A stretch of 64,000 bases of DNA from Oceanicella sp. SM1341 (GCF_003448965.1 NZ_QRGC01000020.1:37732-101731); one strand, 5' to 3'; shown: positions 8,244 through 17,166, counted from the first letter of the stretch. Numbers and translations: made by a program. Notes: generated by a model not told the origin, from the letters alone.

Positions 8244-9437
8244 TCAGGCCCGCCCCACCCGGCGCAGCCGCAGGGCGATGGCGCCGACCCCGAGCGCCAG
8301 CACGCCGCAGAAGGTGATCACCGCCGGCCATTCCCCCTCGTGCCAGGCCCAGCCGCCGAGCGAGCCCATCACGCTGGAGCCCACGTAATAGGCCAGCAGG
8401 TAGAGCGAGGCGGCGTGGCTGCGGTTGGTGCTCGCCAGCCGGCCCACCCAGCCGCTCGCCACCGAATGCACCATGAAGAACCCCACCGTGATCACCGCGA
8501 TGCCGCCGATGATCAGCCACAGCGCCGAGGAGAGCGTGGCGAGCATGCCTGCCAGCATCACCGCGACGCCGGTGAGCACCACGGGCGGGCGGCCCAGCCT
8601 GTCGGCCAGCGCGCCGGCGGAGGAGGAGGCGAGGATGCCGAAGATGTAGGTGAGGAAGATCAGCCCGATCTGCGCCTGGCTGAGGCTGTAGGGCGCCTCG
8701 AGCAGGCGGTAGCCGGCGTAGTTGTAGATGGTCACGAAGGCGCCCATCGACAGGAAGCCGGTGAGGAACAGGAAGGGCAGCTCGCGGTGGCGCAGGTGGG
8801 TGGCCCAGGCGGTGAGGTGCAGGCGCGGGTTCAGCCCCGGGCGGCGCACGAAGTTGCGCGAGGCGGGGGCGAGGGCGAGGAAGCCGAAGGCGACCACGAG
8901 GTCCACCGCCGCCATGGAGCCGAGCGCGATGCGCCAGGAGGTCGCCTCGGTGAGCGCGCCGATCGCCACCCGGCCGATCATGCCGCCGAAGGCGGTGCCG
9001 CCCACGTAGAGGCCCATGGCGCGGCCGAGGCGCTCGGGGGGCATTTCCTCGGCGAGGTAGGCCATGGCGACCGCGGGCACGCCGCCCAGAACGAGCCCCT
9101 CGCAGGCCCGGGCGATCAGCAGCAGCTCCCAGGAGGGCGAGGCGGCCGAGACGAGGTTGAGCAGCGCCGCCCCCACCATGGAGACGAACATCAGCCCGCG
9201 CCGGCCCACCGCCTCCGACAGCGCGCCGGCGGCGAGGATGGAGAAGGCGAGGCAGCCGGTGGTGAGCGAGAGCGCGAGCGAGCTCGTCGCCGGGTCGATG
9301 CCGAACTCGGTGGAGAATTCCGGCAGCAGCGGCTGGGTGCAGTAGATGAGCGAGAAGGTGGCGAACCCGGCGAGGAACAGCGCGGTGGAGATGCGCCGGT
9401 GGGCGGCGCGCTCCGGGCGGGGGGTGGGGGTGGTCAT
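8244..9437 (-). CDS. MFS transporter, YnfM/AraJ-like
   Basis: A 397-residue major facilitator with twelve predicted transmembrane helices. Features include the opening FLAGFATFSLIYCTQPLLPEF, the loop 2-3 motif SEAVGRRGLMF (about 72-82) and the matching second-half motif GALADRLGRPPVVLTG. The family comprises proton-driven drug, sugar or amino acid exporters. It is 34 bp downstream of the ABC-2 permease stop in the same direction and may be cotranscribed with it. Substrate unknown; export is more likely than import for this subfamily. Confidence 0.88.
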   Translation of the reverse strand: MTTPTPRPERAAHRRISTALFLAGFATFSLIYCTQPLLPEFSTEFGIDPATSSLALSLTTGCLAFSILAAGALSEAVGRRGLMFVSMVGAALLNLVSAASPSWELLLIARACEGLVLGGVPAVAMAYLAEEMPPERLGRAMGLYVGGTAFGGMIGRVAIGALTEATSWRIALGSMAAVDLVVAFGFLALAPASRNFVRRPGLNPRLHLTAWATHLRHRELPFLFLTGFLSMGAFVTIYNYAGYRLLEAPYSLSQAQIGLIFLTYIFGILASSSAGALADRLGRPPVVLTGVAVMLAGMLATLSSALWLIIGGIAVITVGFFMVHSVASGWVGRLASTNRSHAASLYLLAYYVGSSVMGSLGGWAWHEGEWPAVITFCGVLALGVGAIALRLRRVGRA

Positions 9438-9471
9438 CGGGTTCGCCTGCGTCGGTCTCGGTGTCCCTGCC

Positions 9472-10287
9472 TCAGCTCTTGAGCTTATAGCCGTTGCGGA
9501 TCCAGCGCCAGGCGAGGCTCCAGAGGGCGGCGTTCACCACGATGAGCACCGCCGCGCCCAGCAGCGGCCCGCGGTCCGACACGCCGAGCACGCCGTAGCG
9601 GAACCCGTCGATGAGGTAGAAGATCGGGTTGGCGTGGCTGATGGCGCGGAAGGCGGCCGGCAGGGTCTCGAGCGAGTAGAAGGTGCCGGAGAGGAAGCTC
9701 AGCGGCGTCACGATGAAGTTGGTGATCGCCGACATCTGGTCGAATTTCTCCGAGAGGATGGCGGCTAGGATGCCGGCGAGCGACATCATCAGGCTGCCGG
9801 CGAGCACGAAGAACAGCGCCCAGCCCGGGTGCGCCGGCACGATGCCGGTGGCGCCGAACACCACCACGGCCACGGCCGCGGCCACGAACAGCCCGCGCGC
9901 CACGCCGCCCACCGCGTAGCCCGTGAGGATCTCGGCCGGCGAGAGCGGCGGCATCAGCGTGTCGATGATATTGCCCTGGATCTTCGAGATCAGGATCGAG
10001 GAGGAGGTGTTGGCGAAGGCGTTCTGCACCACGGTCATCATCAGGATGCCCGGGGCGAGGAACTGGGCGAAGGGCACGCCCATCACCTCGCCGCGGCGCG
10101 CGCCGAGCGCGAGGATGAACACGCCCATGAACAGCGCCGCCGTCGCCATCGGGGCGGCGAGGGTCTGGGTCCAGACATTGGTGAACCGTTTTATCTCGCG
10201 CAGGCACAGGGTGCGCAGCCCGAGCCAGTTGGTGCGGCCGAAGCGGCGCTCGCCCATCGGGCGCATCTGCGGGGTGAGCTGTGTCAT
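9472..10287 (-). CDS. ABC-2 type transporter permease
   Basis: The 271-residue product has a cytoplasmic N-terminus, an amphipathic block (LGLRTLCLREIKRFTNVW) and six hydrophobic helices, ending in the family pattern NPIFYLIDGFRYGVLG plus a final helix. This is the YadH/NodJ type of ABC-2 permease, which needs a separate ATPase. None is encoded next to it: the neighbours are an MFS gene and gcrA. ATG 10287 has a GGGAG site. It could pair with an ATPase elsewhere in the genome. The role may be export of a lipid, polysaccharide or drug. Confidence 0.85.
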   Translation of the reverse strand: MTQLTPQMRPMGERRFGRTNWLGLRTLCLREIKRFTNVWTQTLAAPMATAALFMGVFILALGARRGEVMGVPFAQFLAPGILMMTVVQNAFANTSSSILISKIQGNIIDTLMPPLSPAEILTGYAVGGVARGLFVAAAVAVVVFGATGIVPAHPGWALFFVLAGSLMMSLAGILAAILSEKFDQMSAITNFIVTPLSFLSGTFYSLETLPAAFRAISHANPIFYLIDGFRYGVLGVSDRGPLLGAAVLIVVNAALWSLAWRWIRNGYKLKS

Positions 10288-10322
10288 TTGGGTCTCCCGG
10301 GCTTGGAAATCCGCCGCGCACC

Positions 10323-10350
10323 TTGTAACTGACGTGTCCGGAGATACAAT
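10323..10350 (+). promoter_or_regulatory. predicted gcrA promoter
   Basis: TTGTAA at 10323-10328 and TACAAT at 10345-10350 are separated by 16 bp, a good sigma-70-type match, about 30 bp before the gcrA ATG. It sits in the gap shared with the divergent ABC-2 permease gene. Confidence 0.5.
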
Positions 10351-10380
10351 ACGAGACCCCATCCCCGACGGAGATATGTC

Positions 10381-10956
10381 ATGTCCTGGACCGATGAGCG
10401 CGTCGAAGAGCTCAAGACCATGTGGAACGAGGGCAAGAGCGCCAGCCAGATCGCGAAGACCCTCGGGGGCGTCACGCGCAATGCGGTGATCGGCAAGGTC
10501 CACCGGCTGGGCCTGTCGAACCGCACCGCGGGGGCGGCCAAGGAGGAGGCGAAGCCGGCAGCCGCCGCCGCCCCGGAGCCGCAGGTGCGCGCCGCACCCG
10601 AGCCGAAGGAGGAGGTGGCCGAGGCCGCCCCCGTCGAGCGCCCGGTGGCCAAGGAGGCCCCGCGCCGCCCGATGCCGGTGTCCCAGCCGGTGCCGCCCAC
10701 CCCGCCGATGGCCGAGGTGAGCCCGGAGGCTCTCGCCAACCTCACCGAGATCGAGAAGCGTGCGCGCAAGCTCGACCTGATGCAGCTCACCGAGCGCACG
10801 TGCAAATGGCCGATCGGCGACCCCGCGACCGAGGAGTTCTGGTTCTGCGGCCTGCCCGCCACCCCCGGCAAGCCCTATTGCGACGCCCATGTGGCCGTGG
10901 CCTTCCAGCCCATGTCGAGCCGGCGCGACCGCCGCTCCGGCTCCGGCGGCCGCTGA
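10381..10956 (+). CDS. gcrA: GcrA cell cycle regulator
   Basis: The 191-residue product begins MSWTDERVEELKTMWNEGKS and continues ASQIAKTLGGVTRNAVIGKVHRLGLSNR, the characteristic GcrA N-terminal DNA-binding domain. A Pro/Ala/Glu-rich linker (about residues 50-115) follows, then the conserved C-terminal RNA-polymerase-binding part with CKWPIGDP, FWFCG and PYCDAH. GcrA binds sigma-70 holoenzyme and controls cell-cycle genes in alphaproteobacteria, commonly at CcrM-methylated promoters. It is monocistronic, with its own promoter and a strong terminator. Length and architecture are normal for the family. Confidence 0.96.
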   Translation: MSWTDERVEELKTMWNEGKSASQIAKTLGGVTRNAVIGKVHRLGLSNRTAGAAKEEAKPAAAAAPEPQVRAAPEPKEEVAEAAPVERPVAKEAPRRPMPVSQPVPPTPPMAEVSPEALANLTEIEKRARKLDLMQLTERTCKWPIGDPATEEFWFCGLPATPGKPYCDAHVAVAFQPMSSRRDRRSGSGGR

Positions 10957-10978
10957 GCCCCCACGCCACCCCCTGTTC

Positions 10979-11018
10979 GAAACGCGCTCCCGGCACCCCG
11001 GGGGCGCGTTTCTCGTTT
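10979..11018 (+). terminator. Rho-independent terminator of gcrA
   Basis: A 9-bp perfect stem GAAACGCGC/GCGCGTTTC (10979-10987 with 11004-11012) extended by a CCC/GGG inner stem is followed by CTCGTTT. It starts 22 bp after the gcrA stop. Confidence 0.8.
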
Positions 11019-11040
11019 CAGGCGGAGCGCTCATGCCGGA

Positions 11041-11340
11041 GCACGGTCCGGGACCGGGTCCCCCAGGAGGGGGACCGCGGAGCCCGGCCCGGGCCGGCGG
11101 GTCCCTGCGGGCCCCTCCGGCCTGCGCGGGATGTCGGCCGGGTGCATTGTACCGAGCTCAGCCCTTCCGCCCGGGCGACCAGCCCGGGCCGCGCCCGACC
11201 CTCCCCCCGGGAGGGCGCGATGGCGATGTCGCCCGCCGCGCAGCCGTCGTCCGGAGCTTTTGAGATAAACCGCCCACCACAGGCGTGGCCCGCGCCCACC
11301 CAGGGTCGGGCGCGGCCCTCAGCGCGCAGCGGATATCGGG
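11041..11340. repeat. dispersed structured intergenic repeat, copy A
   Basis: This non-coding gap holds a copy of an approximately 300-bp element that recurs at 23814-24094. Positions 11162-11231 are identical over 70 nt to 23918-23987, and 11292-11321 over 30 nt to 24046-24075; the intervening parts are diverged but alignable. Inside, a 17-nt arm at 11186-11202 is perfectly complementary to 11302-11318, so the element can form a long stem with an inner CCCTCCC/GGGAGGG hairpin. No gene with family features reads through it. It could be a MITE-like or RNA-structured repeat. Confidence 0.85.
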
Positions 11341-11496
11341 ATGGAGGTTCGGGACGACTCCTGCGTCCTGCCCCGGGGCAGAAGGCCCGATGCGGCGGCG
11401 CGCTCAGGCGCCGAAGCCCCGTCCGGCGCATTCCCCTGCGGGTATTTGCGCCCGGCCTGCCACCCCGCGCCGGCCGGAGGCGCCCGCAGGGGGGCT

Positions 11497-11550
11497 CCGG
11501 CCCGGGACCGGCTCCGCGGTCCCCTTGCGGGACCCGGTCCGGGACCGTGC
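11497..11550 (-). repeat. inverted partial copy of the repeat's left end
   Basis: Read on the minus strand, this segment closely matches the start of copy A (11041-11096) and copy B (23814-23867), including the GCACGGTCC and GGGACCGCGGAGCC blocks. It therefore faces copy A as an imperfect inverted repeat of about 50 bp with roughly 400 bp between the arms, ending 18 bp before the phoB stop. Together 11041-11550 look like one element with inverted ends. Positions 11341-11496 show no further gene or motif. Confidence 0.75.
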
Positions 11551-11568
11551 CCGGCGGGGGCAGGGCGC

Positions 11569-12264
11569 TCAGCCGGGGTAGGTCTCGTCGAGCGCGTAGC
11601 CGGCGGAGCGCACGGTGCGGATCGGGTCGCGGTCGCCGCGGCGGTTGAGCGCCTTGCGCAGCCGGCCGACGTGGACGTCGACCGTGCGGATCTCCACGTA
11701 GACCTCGTTGCCCCACACCCGGTCGAGCAGCTGCTCGCGCGAGAACACCCGGCCCGGGCGCTGCATCAGCACGTCGAGCAGGCGGTACTCGGTGGGGCCG
11801 AGATGCACCTCGCGCCCCGCCCGGCGCAGGCGCCGGGTCTCGCGGTCGAGCACGATGTCGCCGAAGGTCGCCACGTCGCCGGCCAGCGTCGGCCGGGTGC
11901 GGCGCAGGACGGCGCGCATGCGCGCCAGCAGCTCGGACATCGAGAACGGCTTGGTGAGATAGTCGTCCGCGCCGATCTCGAGGCCGCGGATGCGGTCTTC
12001 CTCGGCGCCGCGGGCGGTGAGCATGATGATCGGGATGTCCCGGGTCTGCACCCGCGCGCGCATCTGCCGCGCGATCTCCAGCCCCGAGACATTGGGCAGC
12101 ATCCAGTCGAGCAGGATGATGTCCGGCCCGTCTTCCTCCACCAGCATCAGGGCTTCCTCGCCGTCCGGTGCGACGGTGACGGTGAAGCCCTCCTTTTCCA
12201 GGTTGTACGAGAGGAGTTCGCTCAGCGCCTCCTCGTCCTCGACCACGAGAACCCGAATTGCCAT
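11569..12264 (-). CDS. phoB: phosphate regulon response regulator PhoB
   Basis: A 231-residue OmpR/PhoB-type regulator. The receiver domain (1-120) has the acidic pair VEDEE, phosphoacceptor Asp53 in IILLDWMLPNVSG, Thr in MLTARG and Lys in YLTKPFS. The DNA-binding winged helix (about 130-230) has GPTEYRLLDVLMQRPGRVFSREQLLDRVWG and ends VRSAGYALDE. It is the last gene of phoR-pstSCAB-phoU-phoB and follows phoU by 19 bp. When phosphorylated by PhoR under phosphate limitation it binds Pho boxes; one is seen before pstS. Confidence 0.96.
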   Translation of the reverse strand: MAIRVLVVEDEEALSELLSYNLEKEGFTVTVAPDGEEALMLVEEDGPDIILLDWMLPNVSGLEIARQMRARVQTRDIPIIMLTARGAEEDRIRGLEIGADDYLTKPFSMSELLARMRAVLRRTRPTLAGDVATFGDIVLDRETRRLRRAGREVHLGPTEYRLLDVLMQRPGRVFSREQLLDRVWGNEVYVEIRTVDVHVGRLRKALNRRGDRDPIRTVRSAGYALDETYPG

Positions 12265-12283
12265 CGGTCTGCCGCGCCTCCCC

Positions 12284-12988
12284 TCAGGTCGCCACGCCGT
12301 CGAGCGAGACCGGCTCGCCCTTGGGCCGGTCGTCGCCCAGCGGCTCGCCCTCGACCACGTAGTACACCATCTCGGCGATATGCGTGGTGTGGTCGCCGAT
12401 GCGCTCGAGGTTCTTGGCGATGAACAGGAACTGCGAGCCGAGGCCGATGGTCCGCGGGTCCTCCATCATGTAGGTCACCACCTCGCGGAACAGCGAGTTG
12501 TAGATCTCGTCGACCTCCACATCGCGCCGCCACACCGACACCGCCAGCGCCGTGTCGCGCGAGGTATAGGCGTCGAGCACCTCGTTGAGCTGCTGGAGCG
12601 TGCGCTGCCCCATGCGCACCACCGAGGCGGAGAGCTTCGCCGGCCGCTGGTCGGCGAGGTAGATGGCCCGGCGGGCGATGTTCTTCGCGAGATCGCCGAT
12701 GCGCTCCAGCGTGGCGGACATCTTCAGGCAGGAGATCAGCACCCGCAGGTCCTGCGCCATCGGCTGGCGCAGCGCCATGATGCGGGTGGTCAGCTCCTCC
12801 ACCTCGAACTCGAGCCGGTCGAGCCGCTTGTCGCGCAGGATGACCTCCTCCGCGAGCTTGGGGTCGCGGTTCTCCACCGCGTCGAGCGCGTTGGAGAGCA
12901 GCTCCTCGCAGAGCCCCCCCATTTCCGAGATCTTGGCCTGCACCGCGAGCAGGTCATCGTCGAAAGCCGATACGATATGCGGGCTCAT
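12284..12988 (-). CDS. phoU: phosphate signalling complex protein PhoU
   Basis: A 234-residue all-helical protein made of two PhoU repeats. Each repeat has the metal-binding E/DxxxD-type pattern: LISCLKMSATLERIGDLAKNIARRA in the first and FLFIAKNLERIGDHTTHIAEMVYY in the second. PhoU bridges the Pst transporter and PhoR and represses the regulon when phosphate is plentiful. The ATG at 12988 begins MSPHIVSAFDDDL and follows a GGAGGAGAG-type site. It lies between pstB (32 bp) and phoB (19 bp) in the usual alphaproteobacterial order. Confidence 0.96.
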   Translation of the reverse strand: MSPHIVSAFDDDLLAVQAKISEMGGLCEELLSNALDAVENRDPKLAEEVILRDKRLDRLEFEVEELTTRIMALRQPMAQDLRVLISCLKMSATLERIGDLAKNIARRAIYLADQRPAKLSASVVRMGQRTLQQLNEVLDAYTSRDTALAVSVWRRDVEVDEIYNSLFREVVTYMMEDPRTIGLGSQFLFIAKNLERIGDHTTHIAEMVYYVVEGEPLGDDRPKGEPVSLDGVAT

Positions 12989-13020
12989 GCTGCTCTCCTC
13001 CTCGGGAAAACGCCTCTCAC

Positions 13021-13818
13021 TCAGCCGAACCGCCCGGTGATGTAATCCTGGGTCTTCTGGTCGCTGGGGTTGGTGAAGATCTTCGTGGTGTCGTCGTATT
13101 CCACCAGGTCGCCGAGGTGGAAGAAGGCGGTCTTCTGGCTCACGCGCGCGGCCTGCTGCATCGAGTGGGTCACGATCACCACCGAGAAGGAGGAGCGCAG
13201 ATCGTCGATCAGCTCCTCCACGCGGGCGGTGGCGATGGGGTCGAGCGCCGAGCAGGGCTCGTCCATCAGCAGCACCTCGGGCGCGGTGGCGATGGCCCGC
13301 GCGATGCACAGGCGCTGCTGCTGGCCGCCGGAGAGGCCGGTGCCCGGCGCGTCGAGCCGGTCCTTCACCTCGTCCCAGATCGAGGCGCGGCGCAGCGACT
13401 GCTCGACCACGTCGTCGAGATCGGCCTTCTTGTTCACCAGCCCGTGGATGCGCGGGCCGTAGGCGATGTTGTCGTAGATCGACTTCGGGAAGGGGTTGGG
13501 CTTCTGGAACACCATGCCCACCCGGGCGCGCAGCTGCACCGGGTCGACGTCCCTGGCGTAGATGTCCTGGTCGTCGATGCGGATGTCGCCTTCCACGCGG
13601 CAGCTTTCGATCGTGTCGTTCATCCGGTTCAGGCAGCGCAGGAAGGTGGACTTGCCGCAGCCCGAGGGGCCGATGAAGGCGGTCACGGTCTTGTCGAGGA
13701 TGTCGACATCCACCGACTTGATCGCCTGGCTCTTGCCGTAGAACACGTCCACGCCGCGCGCCTGAATCTTAACGTCCCGGTTCACAACCTTGCCCTCGTT
13801 CAATCGCATGTTGGTCAT
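13021..13818 (-). CDS. pstB: phosphate ABC transporter ATP-binding protein PstB
   Basis: A 265-residue ATPase with Walker [10 protein letters not shown], the PstB-typical [20 protein letters not shown]-loop [21 protein letters not shown], signature [16 protein letters not shown], Walker [16 protein letters not shown] and switch [14 protein letters not shown]. It drives phosphate import through PstC/PstA. I chose ATG 13818 (MTNMRLNEG) because AGGA lies 8 nt upstream; ATG 13827 and a TTG at 13857 are in frame alternatives, the latter overlapping pstA. Confidence 0.95.
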   Translation of the reverse strand: MTNMRLNEGKVVNRDVKIQARGVDVFYGKSQAIKSVDVDILDKTVTAFIGPSGCGKSTFLRCLNRMNDTIESCRVEGDIRIDDQDIYARDVDPVQLRARVGMVFQKPNPFPKSIYDNIAYGPRIHGLVNKKADLDDVVEQSLRRASIWDEVKDRLDAPGTGLSGGQQQRLCIARAIATAPEVLLMDEPCSALDPIATARVEELIDDLRSSFSVVIVTHSMQQAARVSQKTAFFHLGDLVEYDDTTKIFTNPSDQKTQDYITGRFG

Positions 13819-13840
13819 CTGGTCCATCCTATCTGGCACC

Positions 13841-15613
13841 TTACCAGCGCCGTTCAAAGCGTTTGCGCAGGAAAACCGCCAGCGCGTTCATGATCACGAG
13901 GAAGATCAGCAGCACGCAGATGGCGGCGGCCGTCTTGGCCTCGAAGGCCCGCTCCGGGAAATCGGACCAGAGGTAGACCTGCACGGGCAGGGCAGTCGCG
14001 GGGTCGGTCACGCCGCCGGGCACGCCGGTGATGAAGGCGACCATGCCGATCATGATCAGCGGCGCGGTCTCGCCCAGGGCCTGGGCCATGCCGATGATCG
14101 TGCCGGTGAGGATGCCGGGCATGCCCAGCGGGATCACGTGGTGGAAGGAGGTCTGCAGCTTGGAGGCCCCGAGCCCCAGCGCCGCGTCGCGGATCGAGGG
14201 CGGCACGGCGCGGATGGCCGCGCGCGCCGCGATGATGATGGTGGGCAGCGTCATCAGCGCCAGCACGAAGCCACCCGCCAGCGGCGCCGAGCGCGGGATG
14301 CCGAAGACGTTGAGGAACACCGCGAGCCCGAGCAGGCCGAACACGATCGAGGGCACCGCCGCGAGGTTGTTGATGTTCACCTCGATGAAATCGGTGATGC
14401 GGTTCTTCGGGGCGAATTCCTCGAGGTAGACCGCCGAGAGCACGCCGATGGGAAAGGCGATGCAGAAGGTCACCAGCATGGTCCAGAACGAGCCCACGGC
14501 CGCGCCCCAGATGCCGGCGAGCTCGGCCTCGCGGCTGTTGCCGGTGGTCAGGAAGCGCCAGTTGAACACCTGCGCGACCGCGCCGCGCTCATCGAGGCTC
14601 TGCAGCCAGGCGCCCTGGGCGTCGTCCACCCGCCGGGTGATCTCGGGCGTGTCGTTCACCAGCAGGCGCCAGTCGGCCGCCGGCACCTCGCCCTCCGAGG
14701 CCGCCGCGGGCAGGGGCACGATGACCTCGCCGCGCGCGCGGCTCGCGGAGACCTCCGTCACCTTCACCCAGCCCGCGCCGATGCGCACCATCAGCGAGCT
14801 GTCGGAGGTGGTGAGCTCCTGCAGCCCGTCGGGGTTTTCCGCGCTCCGCTCCAGCGCCTCGGCCCGGCCGAGGAGCTGGTCGCGCGTGGCGGTGTAGGTG
14901 TCGATACGGTCCTGCAGCCCGGCGCGGGTCTCCTCGTCGGTGGCGGCGGCGAGCTCCTCGCCCACCACGTCGATGCCGTTCTGCTGGCGGGCGGCCTGCA
15001 CGCGCAGCTGCGCCGCATCGGCGTTCAGCCGGGCATGCACCGCGGGCAGGATGATGGCGAAATCATCCGCCGAGCTCGCCAGCTCCGCCTCGTCGCCGTC
15101 CACCGTGACGGTGAGCGAACCGCCGTGCTCCACCGGCTCGGGCAGGCCGAAGACGCCCTTGAGGTAGAGGTCCACGTCGTCGGAGGCGAGGAAGGGGAAC
15201 TCGATGGTCTGCCCGATCAGCGCGGGGTTCGCCTCCACCCGGTCGCGCAGCTCGAAGGCGGAGCCCGCGGAGGTGAGCTCGCCGAGCGCGCGGCGCGCCG
15301 TGCGGCCCGACACGTCGGGGAAGGCGGCGCGCAGCGCGTCCTGGCGCAGGCCGTTCCAGTTTGCGGCGCGCAGGTTGTCGGGGTCCACCTCGCTCTCGGT
15401 GATCTCGACCGGCAGGGTGATGTAGCTCTCGGTGACCACCAGCGCGGCCTTGCCCACCACCGACCACAGCAGCGCAACCAGCGCGAGCCCGGCCAGAACG
15501 AGGGCGATGATGCCGTAGGCCTTCAGCCGCATCTGCGCCATGTGGCGCTTGCGCATCCGGCTCGCGGCCGCCGCGGAGCCGTGATGGGCGGAGAGTATGC
15601 TCATGTCGACCAT
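13841..15613 (-). CDS. pstA: phosphate ABC transporter permease PstA with very large periplasmic insertion
   Basis: The C-terminal part (about residues 374-590) is a standard PstA permease core with the EAA loop around [29 protein letters not shown] and [11 protein letters not shown]. Before it lie an N-terminal helix (about 32-51), the DUF3333-like start [24 protein letters not shown], and an extracytoplasmic stretch of about 320 residues containing an acidic, helical middle (around [25 protein letters not shown] broken into shorter motifs). Classic PstA is near 300 residues and DUF3333 forms are longer, but 590 is exceptionally long. ATG 15613 has GAGGGG 8 nt upstream, 13 bp after pstC. Confidence 0.93.
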   Translation of the reverse strand: MVDMSILSAHHGSAAAASRMRKRHMAQMRLKAYGIIALVLAGLALVALLWSVVGKAALVVTESYITLPVEITESEVDPDNLRAANWNGLRQDALRAAFPDVSGRTARRALGELTSAGSAFELRDRVEANPALIGQTIEFPFLASDDVDLYLKGVFGLPEPVEHGGSLTVTVDGDEAELASSADDFAIILPAVHARLNADAAQLRVQAARQQNGIDVVGEELAAATDEETRAGLQDRIDTYTATRDQLLGRAEALERSAENPDGLQELTTSDSSLMVRIGAGWVKVTEVSASRARGEVIVPLPAAASEGEVPAADWRLLVNDTPEITRRVDDAQGAWLQSLDERGAVAQVFNWRFLTTGNSREAELAGIWGAAVGSFWTMLVTFCIAFPIGVLSAVYLEEFAPKNRITDFIEVNINNLAAVPSIVFGLLGLAVFLNVFGIPRSAPLAGGFVLALMTLPTIIIAARAAIRAVPPSIRDAALGLGASKLQTSFHHVIPLGMPGILTGTIIGMAQALGETAPLIMIGMVAFITGVPGGVTDPATALPVQVYLWSDFPERAFEAKTAAAICVLLIFLVIMNALAVFLRKRFERRW

Positions 15614-15626
15614 TGTGTCCGGCCCC

Positions 15627-17027
15627 TCAGTCGTAAAGTTCGCGGTATTTGCGCACGATGCGCAGCGCAATCATGTTGAGCAGCAGCGTGATGCAGAACA
15701 GCGTGAAGCCCAGGGTGAAGGCCGGGCCCGCGGCCACGGTGGCCTCGGTGTCGCCGGTGATAAGCATCACGATCTGCACCGTCACGGTGGTGACCGCCTC
15801 GAGCGGGTTCGCGGTGAGGTTGGCGCCCTGTCCGGCGGCCATCACCACGATCATCGTCTCGCCCACGGCGCGGCTCACGCCCAGCAGCACGGCCGAGACG
15901 ATGCCCGGCAGCGCGGCGGGCAGCACCACCTGGCGGATGGTCTCGGCCCGGGTGGCGCCGAGCCCGTAGGAGCCGTCACGCAGGCTCTGCGGCACGGCGT
16001 TGATCACGTCGTCGGAGAGCGAGGAGATGAAGGGGATGATCATGATCCCCATCACCACGCCCGCGGCCAGCGCGCTCTCGGAGGCGACGTTGAGCCCGAT
16101 GCTCTCGCCCGCCGAGCGGATGACCGGCGCCACGGTGATGGCGGCGAAGAAGCCGTAGACCACCGTGGGGATGCCGGCGAGGATCTCGAGCATCGGCTTG
16201 GCCCAGGCGCGCACTGCCGGTCTGGCGAAATCCGACAGGTAGATGGCGGCGAAGAGGCCCACGGGCACCGCCACCAGCATGGCGATGCCGGTGATCATCA
16301 GCGTGCCCACGAAGAGCGGGATGGCGCCGACGCGGTTCGGGTCCAGCTTGCCTTCCTGCACGCCGGCGAGCGGGCTCCAGTTGGTGCCGAAGAGGAACTT
16401 GTCCACCCGCCAGCCGATGTTGGCGAAGAACTGCAGCGTCTCCGAGATCAGGCTCAGCACGATGCCGATGGTGGTGAGGATGGCGATGGCCGCGCAGACC
16501 ATCAGGATGATGCGCAGGAAGCGCTCCGAGCGGTTGCGGGCGCGGAACTGCGGGGTGATCTGGCGGAAGGTGAGGGCGGCGGCCCCGGCGGCGGCCAGCA
16601 CGGAGGCGGCGAGCGTCACCCACAGGCGCAGCGCGTCGGCGGCGGCGTAGCTCGCGGCGATCTGCTCGCGCAGCGCGTCGGTGCCGGAGGCGACGGTGCC
16701 CGCGGCGATGCGCTGCGCATCGGAGAGGATCAGGTCGGCCTCGACGGCGGAGACATCGGGCAGGGCGGCGCGGATGTCGGCATGCAGCGCGTTGTCGATC
16801 AGCATCGCCCAGCCGGTGCTCAGCACCAGGAGCACGCCGATGCCGGCCAGCAGCGTCCACATCAGGCAGTAGAGCCCGTGGTAGCCCGGGCGCGAATGCA
16901 GCCGCGACATCTGCCCGCCGGCCACGGCGACGGCCCGGTTCCGGCCCATCACGAAAACCGCGATGGCGATCGCGGCGACAATCAGCCCGGCAAGGGGCAG
17001 GAGAGGGAGGAAGGTGGTTCCCAGCAT
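15627..17027 (-). CDS. pstC: phosphate ABC transporter permease PstC, extended form
   Basis: This 466-residue permease has an extra N-terminal module: two membrane helices (about 3-26 and 53-77) flanking a short loop, then a periplasmic region (DIRAALPDVSAVEADLILSD) and a third helix, before the conserved PstC core that starts near residue 235 (VGTLMITGIAMLVAVPVGLF) and includes the EAA loop LRDGSYGLGATRAETIRQVVLPAALPGI and SRAVGETMIVVMAAG. It forms the channel with PstA. It lies 140 bp downstream of pstS behind a strong hairpin, and 13 bp before pstA. Confidence 0.95.
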   Translation of the reverse strand: MLGTTFLPLLPLAGLIVAAIAIAVFVMGRNRAVAVAGGQMSRLHSRPGYHGLYCLMWTLLAGIGVLLVLSTGWAMLIDNALHADIRAALPDVSAVEADLILSDAQRIAAGTVASGTDALREQIAASYAAADALRLWVTLAASVLAAAGAAALTFRQITPQFRARNRSERFLRIILMVCAAIAILTTIGIVLSLISETLQFFANIGWRVDKFLFGTNWSPLAGVQEGKLDPNRVGAIPLFVGTLMITGIAMLVAVPVGLFAAIYLSDFARPAVRAWAKPMLEILAGIPTVVYGFFAAITVAPVIRSAGESIGLNVASESALAAGVVMGIMIIPFISSLSDDVINAVPQSLRDGSYGLGATRAETIRQVVLPAALPGIVSAVLLGVSRAVGETMIVVMAAGQGANLTANPLEAVTTVTVQIVMLITGDTEATVAAGPAFTLGFTLFCITLLLNMIALRIVRKYRELYD

Positions 17028-17120
17028 GAATCCCGGTCGCTTTCGGATTGGGCGGGGCTCGGAGCTGTCCGAGGGCTCCCGAGGGCGTGGCCCGGGGCGT
17101 GCCGCCCGGCCGGTCGGGGG

Positions 17121-17145
17121 CCGGGGAGCGCGGATCGCTCCCCGG
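17121..17145 (-). terminator. hairpin between pstS and pstC
   Basis: A perfect 10-bp inverted repeat (17121-17130 with 17136-17145) around a 5-nt loop lies 22 bp after the pstS stop. There is no T-tract on the minus strand, so it is more likely an mRNA-stabilising or partial attenuating hairpin that lets pstS exceed pstCAB than a full terminator. Confidence 0.55.
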
Positions 17146-17166
17146 CGGGTCTCATCTGAGCCGGGC

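Noticed and set aside
13819..13857. TTG start of pstB at 13857
   Set aside because: It has no ribosome site and overlaps pstA, whereas ATG 13818 has AGGA eight bases upstream and fits the family length.
13790..15679. An open frame of 629 codons opposite pstA
   Set aside because: Antisense to pstA; composition is His/Arg/Asp-rich as expected from reversed GC-rich codons.
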